This document shows positions 12,153-23,500 of a DNA stretch of 64,000 nt, piece after piece. Numbering within the stretch: the stretch's first letter is position 1; each line of letters starts with the position of its first letter. The stretch covers positions 248,001-312,000 of the forward strand of contig JAJTTP010000027.1 of the NCBI GenBank assembly GCA_023313575.1, read 5' to 3'. The DNA is from Eutypella sp. D-1 (lineage: Eukaryota > Ascomycota > Sordariomycetes > Xylariales > Diatrypaceae). Made by a program: the position numbers and the translations under genes. The notes beneath the pieces are model-generated. The model was given only the letters and a program-made list of their open reading frames with translations. It was not told where the DNA came from and ran no database searches.

Positions 12153-12638
12153 TTACCAACAGCTCTTTGAACCAATAATACCTCGGCCGATCGCTTTTGC
12201 CCAGTCGTCGATTAAAACGCCACCCTGAACTAAGTTTCCGCACTCGCCATCCAAGTGTCCCATTATCTCGTCAATCTCCTCAACTCTGCATGGATTTTCT
12301 CCCCCCCAGCTGCAGGCAAAGACCTGAGCGCTGCCAACTATGGCCACCAGGCCAGACTTTGCAGGTATGTCCCGTTCGCCACAGGTCGTAGTAAGGTCCG
12401 CCAGGGCCTGCTCGTAGTTGACACTGTCCATAAGGATGTCGTTACAGCCAGTCTTAGAAATGGGTATTCCACGCTTAGTTAGGGCTGCTGATGTGTCTGT
12501 GGTATTGTGCTCCAGTAGAAGTTCTGGTTCTGTAGCACCCTTCTTCAGGGTATAAACCCCGTCAACAGCACCTTCGGGGAGCTGGAAAGCAGCGGCCATA
12601 CCGGCGCCGGCGAGAGAGAAGATGACTGAGAGACGCAT
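12153..12638 (-). CDS. Secreted six-cysteine protein with a Kex2-type propeptide
   Basis: A 161-residue intronless protein of unknown function. It has a clear signal peptide (MRLSVIFSLAGAGMAAA) and a propeptide of about 38 residues ending in Lys-Arg near residues 55-56, the recognition site of the Golgi protease Kex2. The mature part would be about 105 residues with six cysteines: KTGC, TTCGE, FACSW, NPCRV, GECGN and KSCW. This suits three disulfides. The C-terminal stretch GGVLIDDWAKAIGRG looks like a compact conserved core. Signal peptide, dibasic processing and six cysteines are the layout of fungal secreted effectors and killer-type peptides, but I recognise no named family and claim no activity. 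It lies 2.2 kb from the 302-residue secreted protein on the same strand. Confidence 0.65.
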   Translation of the reverse strand: MRLSVIFSLAGAGMAAAFQLPEGAVDGVYTLKKGATEPELLLEHNTTDTSAALTKRGIPISKTGCNDILMDSVNYEQALADLTTTCGERDIPAKSGLVAIVGSAQVFACSWGGENPCRVEEIDEIMGHLDGECGNLVQGGVLIDDWAKAIGRGIIGSKSCW

Positions 12639-13764
12639 TTTAAGTGCAAATATCGATTCTTTAGTATGTGTTCGTGTAGTGAAATGTTGATATGATTGGT
12701 GGTGTTCCAGTAGTTGTAGGAGGGTTTATTGTTCTTAGGAGTGATGGTTGTTGATGAGAAGAAGGCGAGAAAGCTTGAAGCGTGGGTAGGACGCGGTATT
12801 TATCATCGTTCAGGCACTTCTACATATCCATAGATAGTTGTGTCTTACTTCAACCTCCTGTCAGCTCATCTACTGTCATGACACGTCTTACAAACGCTTA
12901 GCGTCACCAGGGTCCTGAATAAACTTAGCGAACCGAGGAGATTGTTGGTGTTTAGTCATAAACTGTCTTTCCGTAGGAGAAGGATGTTAGCAATGACGTA
13001 TAATATGTAATTCTCGTGTGGTATAAACACATTGTTCACCAAAGTGTATAAGCCCTAGATTTAGGATCAATGTTAGAAGTTATAACAACAATTGAGCTAC
13101 GCCACGGCGACGATCTGCATGGAATAACATTCACATCTCTATTGGTAAATAGTCGAACTGCGCTAGAGGAGAGATCGACGTTGTTCCTGTAACAAGCTTG
13201 GCAGCTGAGTGCAAGGGTGCAGCTATTAATATATTATCTAATTATCTGTTTTTCGTGAACCCTGAGTTTGGATTGTTAGCCTGAATAGCGTGGTGCTCAT
13301 CGTGGCTCTAGAAGTAACATCATCAAATAGCGGAAAAAAACAACTACGTTAATAACGATGAAGTTGTCACGTCTCAAGATCGAAGATAGTATGTGGGGAA
13401 AGCGTAGATTGTCATAGATTCAAAAGATGATCTTCTAGTTACAGTACGGGGGTGCCCAGGGACTATATATACCCTGCTGATTCCCGGAGATATGGCCCAC
13501 GTGATCGCCTATATCCGATTCCCCTTATTTAACAGCCCCATACTAAGTGAGGCTCAACCGACCGTGATCGAAGTTCAATGAATAGAACTGAAAATCCATG
13601 TCACTTAAGACAACAAGTAAGCAGCGAGTGTGAAAAGTGAGTTTACGGTGCTAAATACATGTCCGCTTCTACCATCGTCCAGGCCGATCTCTCAACATTC
13701 CAAATACGCTATCTTCTTAGTTAGGCTATTCGCGCATGGGCAGCGGTTAAGTCCAAATAGATTC
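12639..13764. other. AT-rich intergenic region
   Basis: About 1.1 kb between the Kex2-type secreted-protein gene and the first small six-cysteine gene. No open frame with leader, domain or splice support was found. Confidence 0.45.
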
Positions 13765-14129
13765 TCAGAAACAAACGTTATGCCCGTCCTGATAGTAGCA
13801 CGGATTCCCCTCCGCAGTGCACTAATAAAACATAGTAAGTACATGTATTTGAATGTGTATGTTCTGGCACCTACCGGGAATTGAATCGAACAGAAGTATG
13901 GAGCATCGGCACCAAAGGGAGCACATAGCCCTGGTCCACTCCGGGTGTCTCGCTCGTCAACATAACATTCCTGAGTCGAGTTTCGCATTAGTTGCCTGCA
14001 AATGTAGTTCAACTGTCGAACACTCACTCCTTTATTGTTTGTTTCCTGTCTAACATCCAAAATAGGGCCTCCTGTGATCCCCCGAATGAAAACCACGACG
14101 GTAAGGACTTGTAGAGAAGTTAAATGCAT
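13765..14129 (-). CDS. Small six-cysteine secreted protein A (three exons)
   Basis: Predicted 84-residue secreted peptide. Exons are 14129-14028, 13970-13875 and 13821-13765. Intron 1 (57 nt) has a consensus GTGAGT donor, a CTAAT branch and a CAG acceptor. Intron 2 (53 nt) runs from GTAGGT to TAG with a CTTAC-type branch. Both are phase 0. The leader MHLTSLQVLTVVVFIRGITG is followed by an Arg-Gln pair and a mature region with the pattern C-x13-C-x10-C-x5-C-x6-C-x8-C. It ends CTAEGNPC...VCF-stop. The last exon begins exactly at the fourth cysteine. Gene B at 15142-15516 shares the cysteine plan, both intron positions and the CTxxGNPC motif, which strongly supports both models. A TATATAT box lies about 180 nt upstream. 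Function is unknown; disulfide-rich effector or antimicrobial roles are possible. Confidence 0.7.
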
Positions 14130-15141
14130 GATGGTTGATATTTTTCAATGGCAGCTAGAAGAGTGGAAGAGTTGATAATGCGGATCACCAATCACAAGAT
14201 ATGACACGATATATCTGCACTCAGTTGAGACTACCCTCTCATGTCTTGTAGAGATGAAGGTGAATTCGATCAACATCCATAAAACACAAGTGGGTATGTA
14301 CAAATATATACCCCGCCATTTAATACTAGATGGCCATTGCAGACTACTATAATCAGCAAGGCTAAGCCAAGAAAGTAGTAAACTGCGGGATAGAGTGTAT
14401 GTTGGTTTGACGTCGGTGACTCTGTAATACGCGAGTAAGCCCTCGATTTATTATCGTCTCACCAAAATCACGGTCCTCCCGCAACTTTCACAATGGTGGT
14501 CATCTCTATTACGATGCCTCATTAGAATGTGAGCTGTTCCCAGAGCTGGTTGACAACAAAAGCTGTTACCCAACATCTTGTTACTCCCGATGGTTTCATG
14601 ATATTACTCCTTAAGTGGGTCTGTTGTGGCGGTGACCTTGATGCAGATCTGTTGGTCGACTTGCAGTAGCAAATCCATTTGGTGGGGCTCATAAACGGTC
14701 ACTGGCCACAATGGTCAAAAACAACTGCGGCGTTAGGGGTATCGTATAATATTATAGTGCGGCGCGTGTCAATGAATAATGGCATTTCTACTAACATCCG
14801 TTTGATAAGGCAGCGTAATATTCTCTACGTCACCACAAGGATGTTCCAAAACCCAGTCATCAAGGCTATGACGATCGCCGCCGATTCCGCAACGTAACGC
14901 ATCGAACGGAAATAGAAACGACCATATACCTAGTCTTAGAAAACGTGAACCATCGTTGAAGGTTTGCTATCCTCAGCATTTCTTTTGCATATATAAGAAG
15001 AACTATTTCCTCCACCTTACAACAGCTCAAGAATCTACATGAACAACAGCGACTCAGTAAGGACATTGCCTATCACTTCGAGACGTTAAAGTCGCATCAA
15101 AACCTTGCCTCATACAGTCAATACATATTCCTTCCTCCATC
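14130..15141. promoter_or_regulatory. Divergent spacer between six-cysteine genes A and B
   Basis: About 1 kb separates the divergent start codons of two related small secreted-protein genes. A TATATAT-type box near 14306 faces gene A. A TATATAA box near 14991-14997, about 145 nt before the ATG, faces gene B. No other gene is supported inside. Confidence 0.4.
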
Positions 15142-15516
15142 ATGCAATTCGCACCCTTTGTTCACGCAGCCCTCATGGTTACTACTGGAGTCACTGCCAT
15201 GTCAATCGAGAATAACGCCACAGACGGCGACATGATAGGTCGTCAAGCAGTATATGAAAGTGTAGGTTGCGCACTATTCTCGAACTAGCCGACTACAACT
15301 AACCTTACGCTAGACATGCAGCATCGATTTACATAGATCAGCCTATCCCTATGGCTATTGCACTGAATCTCGCAAGCATTGCCCCTATGCGCGCCAAGTT
15401 AGTATCATTTTCCATCTCATTCTCTCATACAAGGCTAATAAAGCCACCAGTGTACTAAAACTGGAAACCCATGCTGGTGGTCGACGGCCGTTGGTGGGCC
15501 AGTCACTTGCTCGTGA
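15142..15516 (+). CDS. Small six-cysteine secreted protein B (three exons)
   Basis: Predicted 89-residue secreted peptide and paralogue of gene A. Exons are 15142-15261, 15314-15397 and 15451-15516. Intron 1 (52 nt) runs GTAGGT to TAG with a CTAAC branch. Intron 2 (53 nt) runs GTTAGT to CAG with a GCTAATA branch. Both are phase 0. Leader MQFAPFVHAALMVTTGVTA, then an Asn-rich spacer, GRQ, and a mature region with the pattern C-x13-C-x6-C-x5-C-x6-C-x11-C ending CTKTGNPC...VTCS-stop. Intron 1 falls one codon before the first cysteine and intron 2 exactly before the fourth, as in gene A. No single exon is long enough for ordinary open-frame scans to find the gene. Function is unknown; CxxxGxPC cores occur in knottin-like and antimicrobial peptides, but membership is not shown. 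Confidence 0.7.
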
Positions 15517-17390
15517 GGCTCTATCAGTTCATTGGCGATTTAGATAATCCTACGGCTGTGTCTTGCTGAATGGGCCGTCTTCGGGATGTTTAGGATTATC
15601 AGTTTTCTTTTCTCTTGGAATTTCACGGAAGGCATAGACCGCATGAACATTGCAGAAGATGGAGTTGCCCTTTGTTGTTATCTATTGTTAGTTTCAGTTT
15701 CTGCATCTCTATGTGTAACTATATCACTCGTTTGAAACCCTAAATATCAAAAACGACTCTCGTTCCTTCTATTTTCGTGTCTAGCGAATTGTTTACGACG
15801 GAGACAAGTGGCTTGTATATGAGATATTGGTTACTAAAACAGATGCACTACGAGTGCAGCCTGATCTGTCGCCTCGTCCAAGTTGCATCCCAGACCATTT
15901 CCAGCAATACCTAATACCTTATAAATCGCTCATTTTACCCCAGCATGATAACATTGCGCTAGAAACATTGCAGTAACACAATTCGGGTGAGAGTCGTATA
16001 TTGCGAAACAGGAGAGAAGCAATACTAGATTGGGGAATCTCCCACACGCTATTAGTCCATTCCATATCACAATATACGCTATCACAGCCCGATATCGGTA
16101 TAGCACTAGATACATTACAAGGCACTGGCTTGTTGGTCACTCTGATGAGGAGCAGGCTGGAGGATCAATCCAATACGACAAACGACTAGACTAAGCCAAT
16201 AATCTACGGACTGTTGGTTTGGATGATTAAGAGCGCTGCTCTTTACTCTGTAAGATCAAAGGTTTGAAATCGTGCTTTGTCGTAAGCAAAAAGGTTGTAT
16301 TTGGGGCAATATTGGACCCTGCTACAGCTCTGGGAAAGGGAAGTAAAAGAAAGAAATCTTTTTTTCCAACCTAGGCCCGGGTGTCCCCTATTTATAGGTT
16401 CCCAGAGTGGGCTTATGGGCTCCGCACACTGGATGCTACATGCTTGAAAAGGTCAACGGTGTAACCTCATCTGTTGCCCCAATACAAATCTATGATCGTT
16501 AGTATTTATCTCCAAACTCGATAACATAGTGAGAGTCAATGGCGGGGCATTAGAGGATCAAATGTTTCACCTAGACCTATTTTCTTCTACTCAAGTCGTC
16601 CCAGATATAGCTCCTTCCTAGGAAATATACTAGATGAAGTAAAAATAGAGAGCTCCTAGTAGATCTAAGTGGCATTAAAGAAGGCTTCAAGGATGTCTAG
16701 GACAATATTTTACTGAGGTACCTACAATCTCAAGTACCTGAGATTCATTTGAAATCAGCCTACCCAGCCACCTTCCATGATCTAGGCTAGGCTACGGAAG
16801 ACTGGAAGTTATCGTACATCAGCTCGGCAACGGAGGACATGCCCTAGCCCGCCTCGGGTGAGTGTGATTATAATATACGCCCGGAAACCCTTTCCAGGAT
16901 GAGGAATAATTACAGAGTCAACTCGTAGGACTCATGATTGGATTATTGGGTATGCTGATTTATCGCTAGTTGTTACGAATTGACTATTGTGGTACTTCGA
17001 GAAGTTCCATGATTTTATTTTCGAAGCCATGAGCCAGCCTTTCCAATATCGATAGGTATCACTTCGGGAAGAGAACCTTTTCGCCCTTGTCTGCTCAAAG
17101 AACAAAATTGTTTTACACCAACATGAGGATTCTAGTTGGCCCTTGCTTGATACACAGTAGGTTTCGTAAACAATACTGGCAGTGGCTCAAAACTGGGGGA
17201 GAATAGAGGCGAGGGAAATTCAAGCCAAAAGGTAACAATCTCCAAGCCGGGACTATATGATCTATAATGGTTCGTGGTCCTAGTAGAAGGTCAGGGAGTA
17301 TGTGATTAATATATCCCAAGCTGAATGGGCCAGTTGTTGAAACTAGTCGCTATCCGAACTTCCATGGCCACCGGCCTCGATAAGGTAAAT
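15517..17390. other. AT-rich intergenic region with a candidate LTR or MITE
   Basis: About 1.9 kb between secreted gene B and the convergent 3' end of OLA1. Besides the possible element at 16296-16486 only short frames without support were seen. Confidence 0.45.
16296..16486. mobile_element. Candidate solo LTR or short inverted-repeat element (191 bp)
   Basis: The segment begins TGTATTTGGGGCAA and ends TTGCCCCAATACA, so its ends are near-perfect inverted repeats that start TG and finish CA, as LTRs of retrotransposons do. A CTATTTATAGG box lies in the middle, where an LTR promoter would sit. The 5-bp flanks (AAGGT and AATCT) do not match, so no target-site duplication is visible. A MITE is the alternative. 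Confidence 0.35.
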
Positions 17391-19076
17391 CTATTTCTTA
17401 TTTGAGACGTCTAAGGAAGATAGTCAGCACTCCCCTATAATACATACAGGTGAAAGAGTAGTATCGGTGACAATTGTTAACGTACTGAATTGGAAGTGGA
17501 TGATGTCTCCGTCTTGGACAACCTAGGAGAAAATAAAGTCAGCTGCTGCTGCATCAGGAGGAGTATGAGTACTTACATAAGTCTTTCCTTCTTGTCGGTA
17601 TTTCCCAGCAGCCTTGATTGGGCCCATGGACTTGCCGCCTTCACAGAGATCGTGGAAGTCTTGGTAGGCGACCACTTCAGCTTTGATGAATCCCCTCTCG
17701 AAATCACTGTGAATAGCTCCAGCAGCCTGCGGTGCTAGGCAGCCCCTCGGAATAGTCCAACATCTGATCTCCTTCTCACCAGCTACGTACAAGTCAGCGC
17801 GGAATTCACCCATCGGTAGCAAAGTGTGAGCAGACCAGTAAAGTAGTATTGTAGGCCCAGCTTTGTGAAACCTTCAGTGATGATCTTTTCCAGTTTGGAC
17901 TTGACCTTGCTCTCCTTGAGGAACTCGGCCTGTGCAGCTGGATCATCCTTCATGCTGTGGAGCTTCTCTTCAAACTCAATAGAGAAGGGGATAATATCTC
18001 GGGGAAGGCCTCCGTGCTCGGTGACCCACTTGGCTATGGACGGCAGGTACTTGCTCTTCTGTCTGAGGTAGTCCTTCATGGTCAAGTTGACGAGGTAGAT
18101 GGTGGGCTTGGTGGTGATTAGTTGTATCTTCTCATTGATGAGCGCAATCTCGGCCGGTGTCCAGGTTCCGTCTCTGACTGGCTGATCCTTCTCCAGCATC
18201 TATCTCACGATTGTGAGCATATTTAAAATGGTGGGACTTATGAGACTGGAATTTCTTGGCTCACTGCTTGGATCTTTGTCGTTGTCTCTGTAAAGAGAGG
18301 TAGCATCTTATATTTACCACCTGCCTTCCTGACGATTGCTTCTTCGGCGATGATTGTCTTCTGCAGAATGTCTAAAACGGGGGGGGGGGGGGGGTTAGTT
18401 GGTGTCAACCCGATCCAGAGGACAATACAAACCGAGATCCTTCTTGCAAAGCTCGCTTTGGATGGTATCTAGAAGATGCACTGATTAGTTTCGTCAGCTT
18501 GACAGGCTTGGGTGAACTGACCTAAGTCCCGGACGGGATCGATCGAGTCATCGACATGCAAAACTTGATCGTTATCGAATGCTCTGTCATAAAGTTCGAG
18601 TTAGAGTGAACGCGCGGCAGTTTAGTCATGGACACTGTACCTGACAATGTGGAACATGCCGTCAACGGCCTGGATATGAGACAGGAAAGCATTTCCAAGT
18701 CCCTCTCCTTGGGAAGCACCCTTGATCAGGCCGGCAATGTCGGTGACCTGTAGATATGCTGGGTACATGGACGGCGGCTTCCACAGGTCACAGAGAAAGT
18801 CCTATATGTATTGTCTACTTTAGCCATCCATTGGGGGCCTTTCTGTAGAGTGTCTCGGCTTACATATCGAGCGTCGGGAACAGGACATCTCGCCTCATTA
18901 GGCTCAATCGTACAAAAGGGGTAGTTCTCTGCAGCGGCGCTCTGCTCCGTCAAGAGATTGAAAAGGCTCGACTTTCCCACGTTAGGCAGACCAACGCATC
19001 CCATTTTTAGGTTCTTGCGAACCCTTCCGAAAGCAACCACATTGTCCTTGACAGCTTCAATCTTCTTGGGAGGCAT
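17391..19076 (-). CDS. OLA1: Obg-like ATPase OLA1/YchF
   Basis: Core P-loop ATPase of the Obg/YchF family, 401 residues (human 396), which binds ribosomes and acts in translation and stress control. Nine exons: 19076-18864, 18801-18641, 18583-18522, 18468-18433, 18371-18265, 18199-17836, 17782-17577, 17522-17486 and 17410-17391. All splice phases agree. G1 is GLPNVGKSS; the DxxG region is [18 protein letters not shown], with the YchF-typical hydrophobic residues. The specificity strand is [13 protein letters not shown], and the TGS-like end has [12 protein letters not shown] and [13 protein letters not shown]. The last exon encodes only VSNKK plus the stop, and its intron has a perfect CTGAC branch. 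Intron 4 contains 16 consecutive C on the coding strand. The start is [12 protein letters not shown], as in other fungi; an open frame upstream is probably 5'UTR. It is intact and likely essential. Confidence 0.93.
18379..18394. repeat. G16 homopolymer tract (C16 on the OLA1 strand)
   Basis: Sixteen consecutive G on the plus strand lie inside intron 4 of OLA1, close to its acceptor. A C16 tract with the same length sits at 19609-19624. Homopolymer length from sequencing is uncertain. Confidence 0.8.
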
Positions 19077-20588
19077 GGTGGACTGTATTGGCCAAGCACA
19101 AATGAATACTTTTTTGGAAAGCTTGATCTCGAAGAGTTGAAAGAAGCAAGAATCCTCCGGCAAACTCTTCAAAAAATGGCCTGACAATTGACTTCGAGGC
19201 CCACTTAAGAACATGGGTATAGGATGTTCGTGGGGGTTAGTGATAGGCCACAGCCTAGATCTTCCCGTTAACAACTTTGACTCCAGAGTAATTAGCCAAT
19301 CCAGGGGAGGGACCTTTCCAAGTATACGACCCCAAAAGTAGGCCCGCTAAACCTAGCCGGAGGTCAGCTTTAAAAAGCGAAATAGATTTTTGTACGCTGA
19401 AATGTCATTTAGGAGTGAGGTGGTAAGTGTTTAAAAATAATACTGTTGTGCTGATAGGTTAAGTGCTTAGGTATTATAATTAGGTAGGTATTAACTAAAA
19501 CATGCCGCTATTATAACCGGCGTACTGTTAACGCAGCTGGTCAGGGCGACCTTGACCTGCCACTATAAGGACGGTCGCAGCCAGTCCGGTCCTAATTGGA
19601 CATTACAGCCCCCCCCCCCCCCCCAAGCCACAGCGTTACAATAGCGTTAAAGTATATGTTATTTTAACGATATGCACTGTTAAATATATCCATTATTGTG
19701 ACGGTGTGGCATGGAAGATACGCAAGTTGCACCAAATACTAGAAAAACGGTCGGTGCAGGTGAATATACTATCCCGATGATTTACTATGGGTAGCTACAT
19801 TTATTACTGATGCGCCAAATAACATACTGTGTATTCCCGCCATCCTACTACGTAGAGTTTCCAAGTAATTAGGAGAAAGTAGCTGTACTTAAAGCTATGA
19901 ATTGAATCAGCTGACCAAGCCAACACCTTACCATGAGATATATGCCCAAGAGGGACATGTGCGACTTATATGTGCCACTGTGAACAGCCAAAATCTTCAT
20001 GAGGGTGTACCTAGGTGTATATTCAGATGCCTCAATCTTGAAGCTCAAAGTCCCTGGGTCTATTATATCCGATACCCCCTTTTTTAGAAAAGAAAAACCA
20101 CTTTGACGAAACTTGAGTGGCCATGATAACTATCGCCATCTAGGACACACTGGAAAACGATTGTGCCGTGAAGCAGGGCCCCTTCCTGTGGCTATACTCT
20201 CAAACCAATGATTCGTCGGTTGACGGGTGTAGAGCGCCTTGCCTTGATGAAATGCATGCATGACGAAGAGGGCATACCGATAACCCAATCATGTTTGACG
20301 CCATTTATCACTGCTGGCGATACTGAATAAACCCTATAATAGCTCCTGCAGGTGAGCATGGCGCAGCATTGATGAGGCATAATCCGGGCCCTCGAGTCGC
20401 ACCCAGCCCTGTGACCAATCATCAGGGCGATATACAGAACCCCTCTTGCCCCTCACACAGCGCAGTTATCATATATAACTGAGAGAGTGGGAGTATCTCG
20501 CCCCAGCTCTTTCTGATAAGCATTCTATCGTCATGACTGTTCCGTCCTCTAGAACCAGTGACTTATAAGCGGAATTAGTCATGCAAAT
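19077..20588. other. Intergenic between divergent OLA1 and STAND-like gene
   Basis: About 1.5 kb. It holds the OLA1 promoter side, a C16 tract near 19609-19624 and AT-rich sequence with many TA steps. No gene is supported. Confidence 0.45.
19609..19624. repeat. C16 homopolymer tract
   Basis: Sixteen consecutive C on the plus strand, between OLA1 and the next gene. It is 1.2 kb from the G16 tract in OLA1 intron 4. Confidence 0.8.
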
Positions 20589-23500
20589 ATGGATCCTGTT
20601 ACTGCGTTCGGGGCAGCCGCCGGTGCTTTGCAGATCTTCGATTTCAGTATCAAAGCCTTACTCGGCTCAGTTAGATTTCTACAAGCCCTCCGCGAGTCAC
20701 CCAAACAAATCGCCGAACTCCTTCAGGACGCCGACAAATCCATTATCCGGCTACTCGATCTAAACCAGCGTCTTCAACAAGCGAATGATCCACTTGTCCA
20801 AAAACTTTCAAGCGGTCGAATACAAGACCTTCGGGCCGTAGCATCTGATGGATACGAAGCGACCAGGCACCTACATGACGCCCTGCAAAAACTCCAAACC
20901 TCGAGGAGCGATTCGTGGATGAAAAAGACATGGAAAGCCATGAAAATATCTACGGATGCTAGTAAAGATATCGAAAGAACGCTAGCGCGAATATAAAGGG
21001 CACACATAGAACTCCAACGGGCGCTGCAGCTTGCTGGCCTCGATATCGACGCTGACCAGTCCGAGCAACTCACACGCTTACTTGCTTCAGTGGAAGACAC
21101 AAGAATCGGCGTAGAATCAGCAAATGGCAACATCCAGTCGCTAATCACGACTGCAAAGGACCATGAAACAGCCATTTCATCGAGCCTGAATCAATTGAGG
21201 CTCGACCAAGAAGTAGCTACGACTCGGCTTTTCGAAGTGCAATCTGCAACCCAAACCTCCGTTGTTCAACAATCTGCCACTATAACCAACCACCTAGCCT
21301 CTCTTGGCGACAATGAACGTGAAACCCAGGTTCGACTTTCGGGCCTCCATGACGATATGAGCTCAAAGCATGATCGCGTCTTAGGCGAACTTCATTCCAT
21401 GCGAGACGAAATCCTACATGTGATTTTACAAGAAAGGGGACGGATATCTACTCAAAGTGAAATTACCGCGCAATGTCTGACGACACACCAGACTAAAGAG
21501 CTGAATTCCGAAATTTGCCAAGCTCTTATGAGTCACCCACAGGCACACAGGGAGGCTTGTGATAAATGGCTACCACATTCACAAGCCGTTTCAACGAATT
21601 CCTCGCAAATAAAATTTCCCAGTGCCTGTGGCTGCGGCCGCAAGAAGTCAAACAGATGGTCTAGATATAAAGGCATATTCGGGTTACAATATGAATCACT
21701 CGAGCTTCACAAACCAGACTGCCCGCTTAGAACGGCCGATAGGGGCTCATGGAGATATTCTGTCTCAATGCAGCTTCTTCCATTCCTTCACAAAACCATA
21801 GAATTAACATACGGACTTAGCTTCTCGGGAGGCGGATTTGAACTATCATCTCCACTCAGAGTCTGGCATACTGTGAGAAGATCAAAGTCACCCCTTTTCC
21901 GCCTCTTTGACGAATTTCCTACGTTTTGCAATGAACAGGGGCCAGAGCCGAAAATACTCGTTAAATACACAGGCAGCCTGTCGAGTCGCGTTTTAAAATT
22001 ATCATGTAGCGCGCAGTCGGTAGACGAATATCTGAGCCAGATAATTGAGACGATTATGAGATTGGCATCCCAGAGGCAGATATCTCCGTGGAGAGTTCGG
22101 GATGAGTTCGGCAGCACCTTAGTACATGTGAGTTTGACGAACTCTGGTGTGCGAAAATCGAATTAACACTCTCGTAGGAAGCAATCAATGTTTCAGCAAT
22201 ATTCTTTCATGCGAGTGCCCATCTGAAAAAATTGATACCACTCTTAGAACTTGCTGCCAAAGGCGGTGTTCAGTCGAATTGCGAGGCTGCCGATGGGTTT
22301 CGCGACTTTAATGCCTTCTCTGAACTTTATCCAGTAAACGGTATCAAGCGTACTAACGTATTGGATTATACTGCAGAACTGCTGTTCTCTGCTCAATATC
22401 GCGTTGCCAATACGCCACTTACGCAAAGTCTATCGGGCCTAGGATTTGAAGAATCGATATCTATGTCTAATAGAGGATTGGCTTTAGTAGGCTTCCATGG
22501 GGCCGAAGCTCGCCACGATAAAATATATTTGGTTCAAGCCAACAAATCCTTAGCAGGGTGTGAGTTTTGCCATATATCTTTCTATGCTTCCTCTCCTATT
22601 AACATGAGCATCATTAGTCTTCGGGGATGATATGAAAGAAGCCATTATCTACCGAGACCTCGCGCGGGTGAGAAAACAACTTCAACTTACAGCACACAAA
22701 TCTTGGATATGCTGCTCCCGGCCTTATTATGCATACAAATTGCACTACTCATATTTATACAATGACCCCTTCAGCCCGCTATGTGATCTAGAATTGGCCC
22801 TAGGTTGGCGGGATGGCTTGCTCCTTTTATTGCAAGCCGGCGCAAATCCATTACATGCGACAGAAGTGGCCGTCCTTAGAAATGATACTGACTCTTTTCG
22901 GCTGCTATTATTATCCCCAAACTTCTCACTCTGTCCCACTCAGGATAGTATTGATACCTGTACATTCGTAGCAGTATCTGAAACCGACAACCAAGATATC
23001 AGGGACCAAATGATCGAGAGAATGTCAAAAATGCCTAGTTGCCCGCCACCGCTGGTGGCCAAAATATACGACGCATTGGCCCGTGAGGAATCTGGTGACA
23101 ATCTCCATCTGAAGCTCTCGTTCATGGATCGTTTATATGCATGTGGATTCAAGGGAATAGACGCCAAATGCAATCAAGTGGGCGCTTCCGCTAAATGCAC
23201 ACCTTTACACAAACTCGCTATGAGGATGCTAGCGGATTACTATATATCACCCACAAATGACGGCATTTACTACGGCTCTTGGTTTCTAAAGCGAGGTGCA
23301 AATCCGATATTCCACAGCAAGTTCGGACCTCGAAACCTGGTAGCGGAGGCACTAGCGAGAAACTTTGCTTTGATGCACTTCCGCTTTGCCCAAATCTCTC
23401 TTAACGTCTTGTTAAGGGATTGGAGGAGGACAATGGAATTGGTACTTCGGCGCTGTAAACTCACTGACGGCGACAGTTGCAGTTGTCCTTGTTCGTCCAG

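Noticed and set aside
17424..17434. Earlier end of OLA1 at a TGA (protein ending in FREC)
   Set aside because: The alternative acceptor at 17411 has a perfect CTGAC branch and restores the family-like FNVSNKK end.
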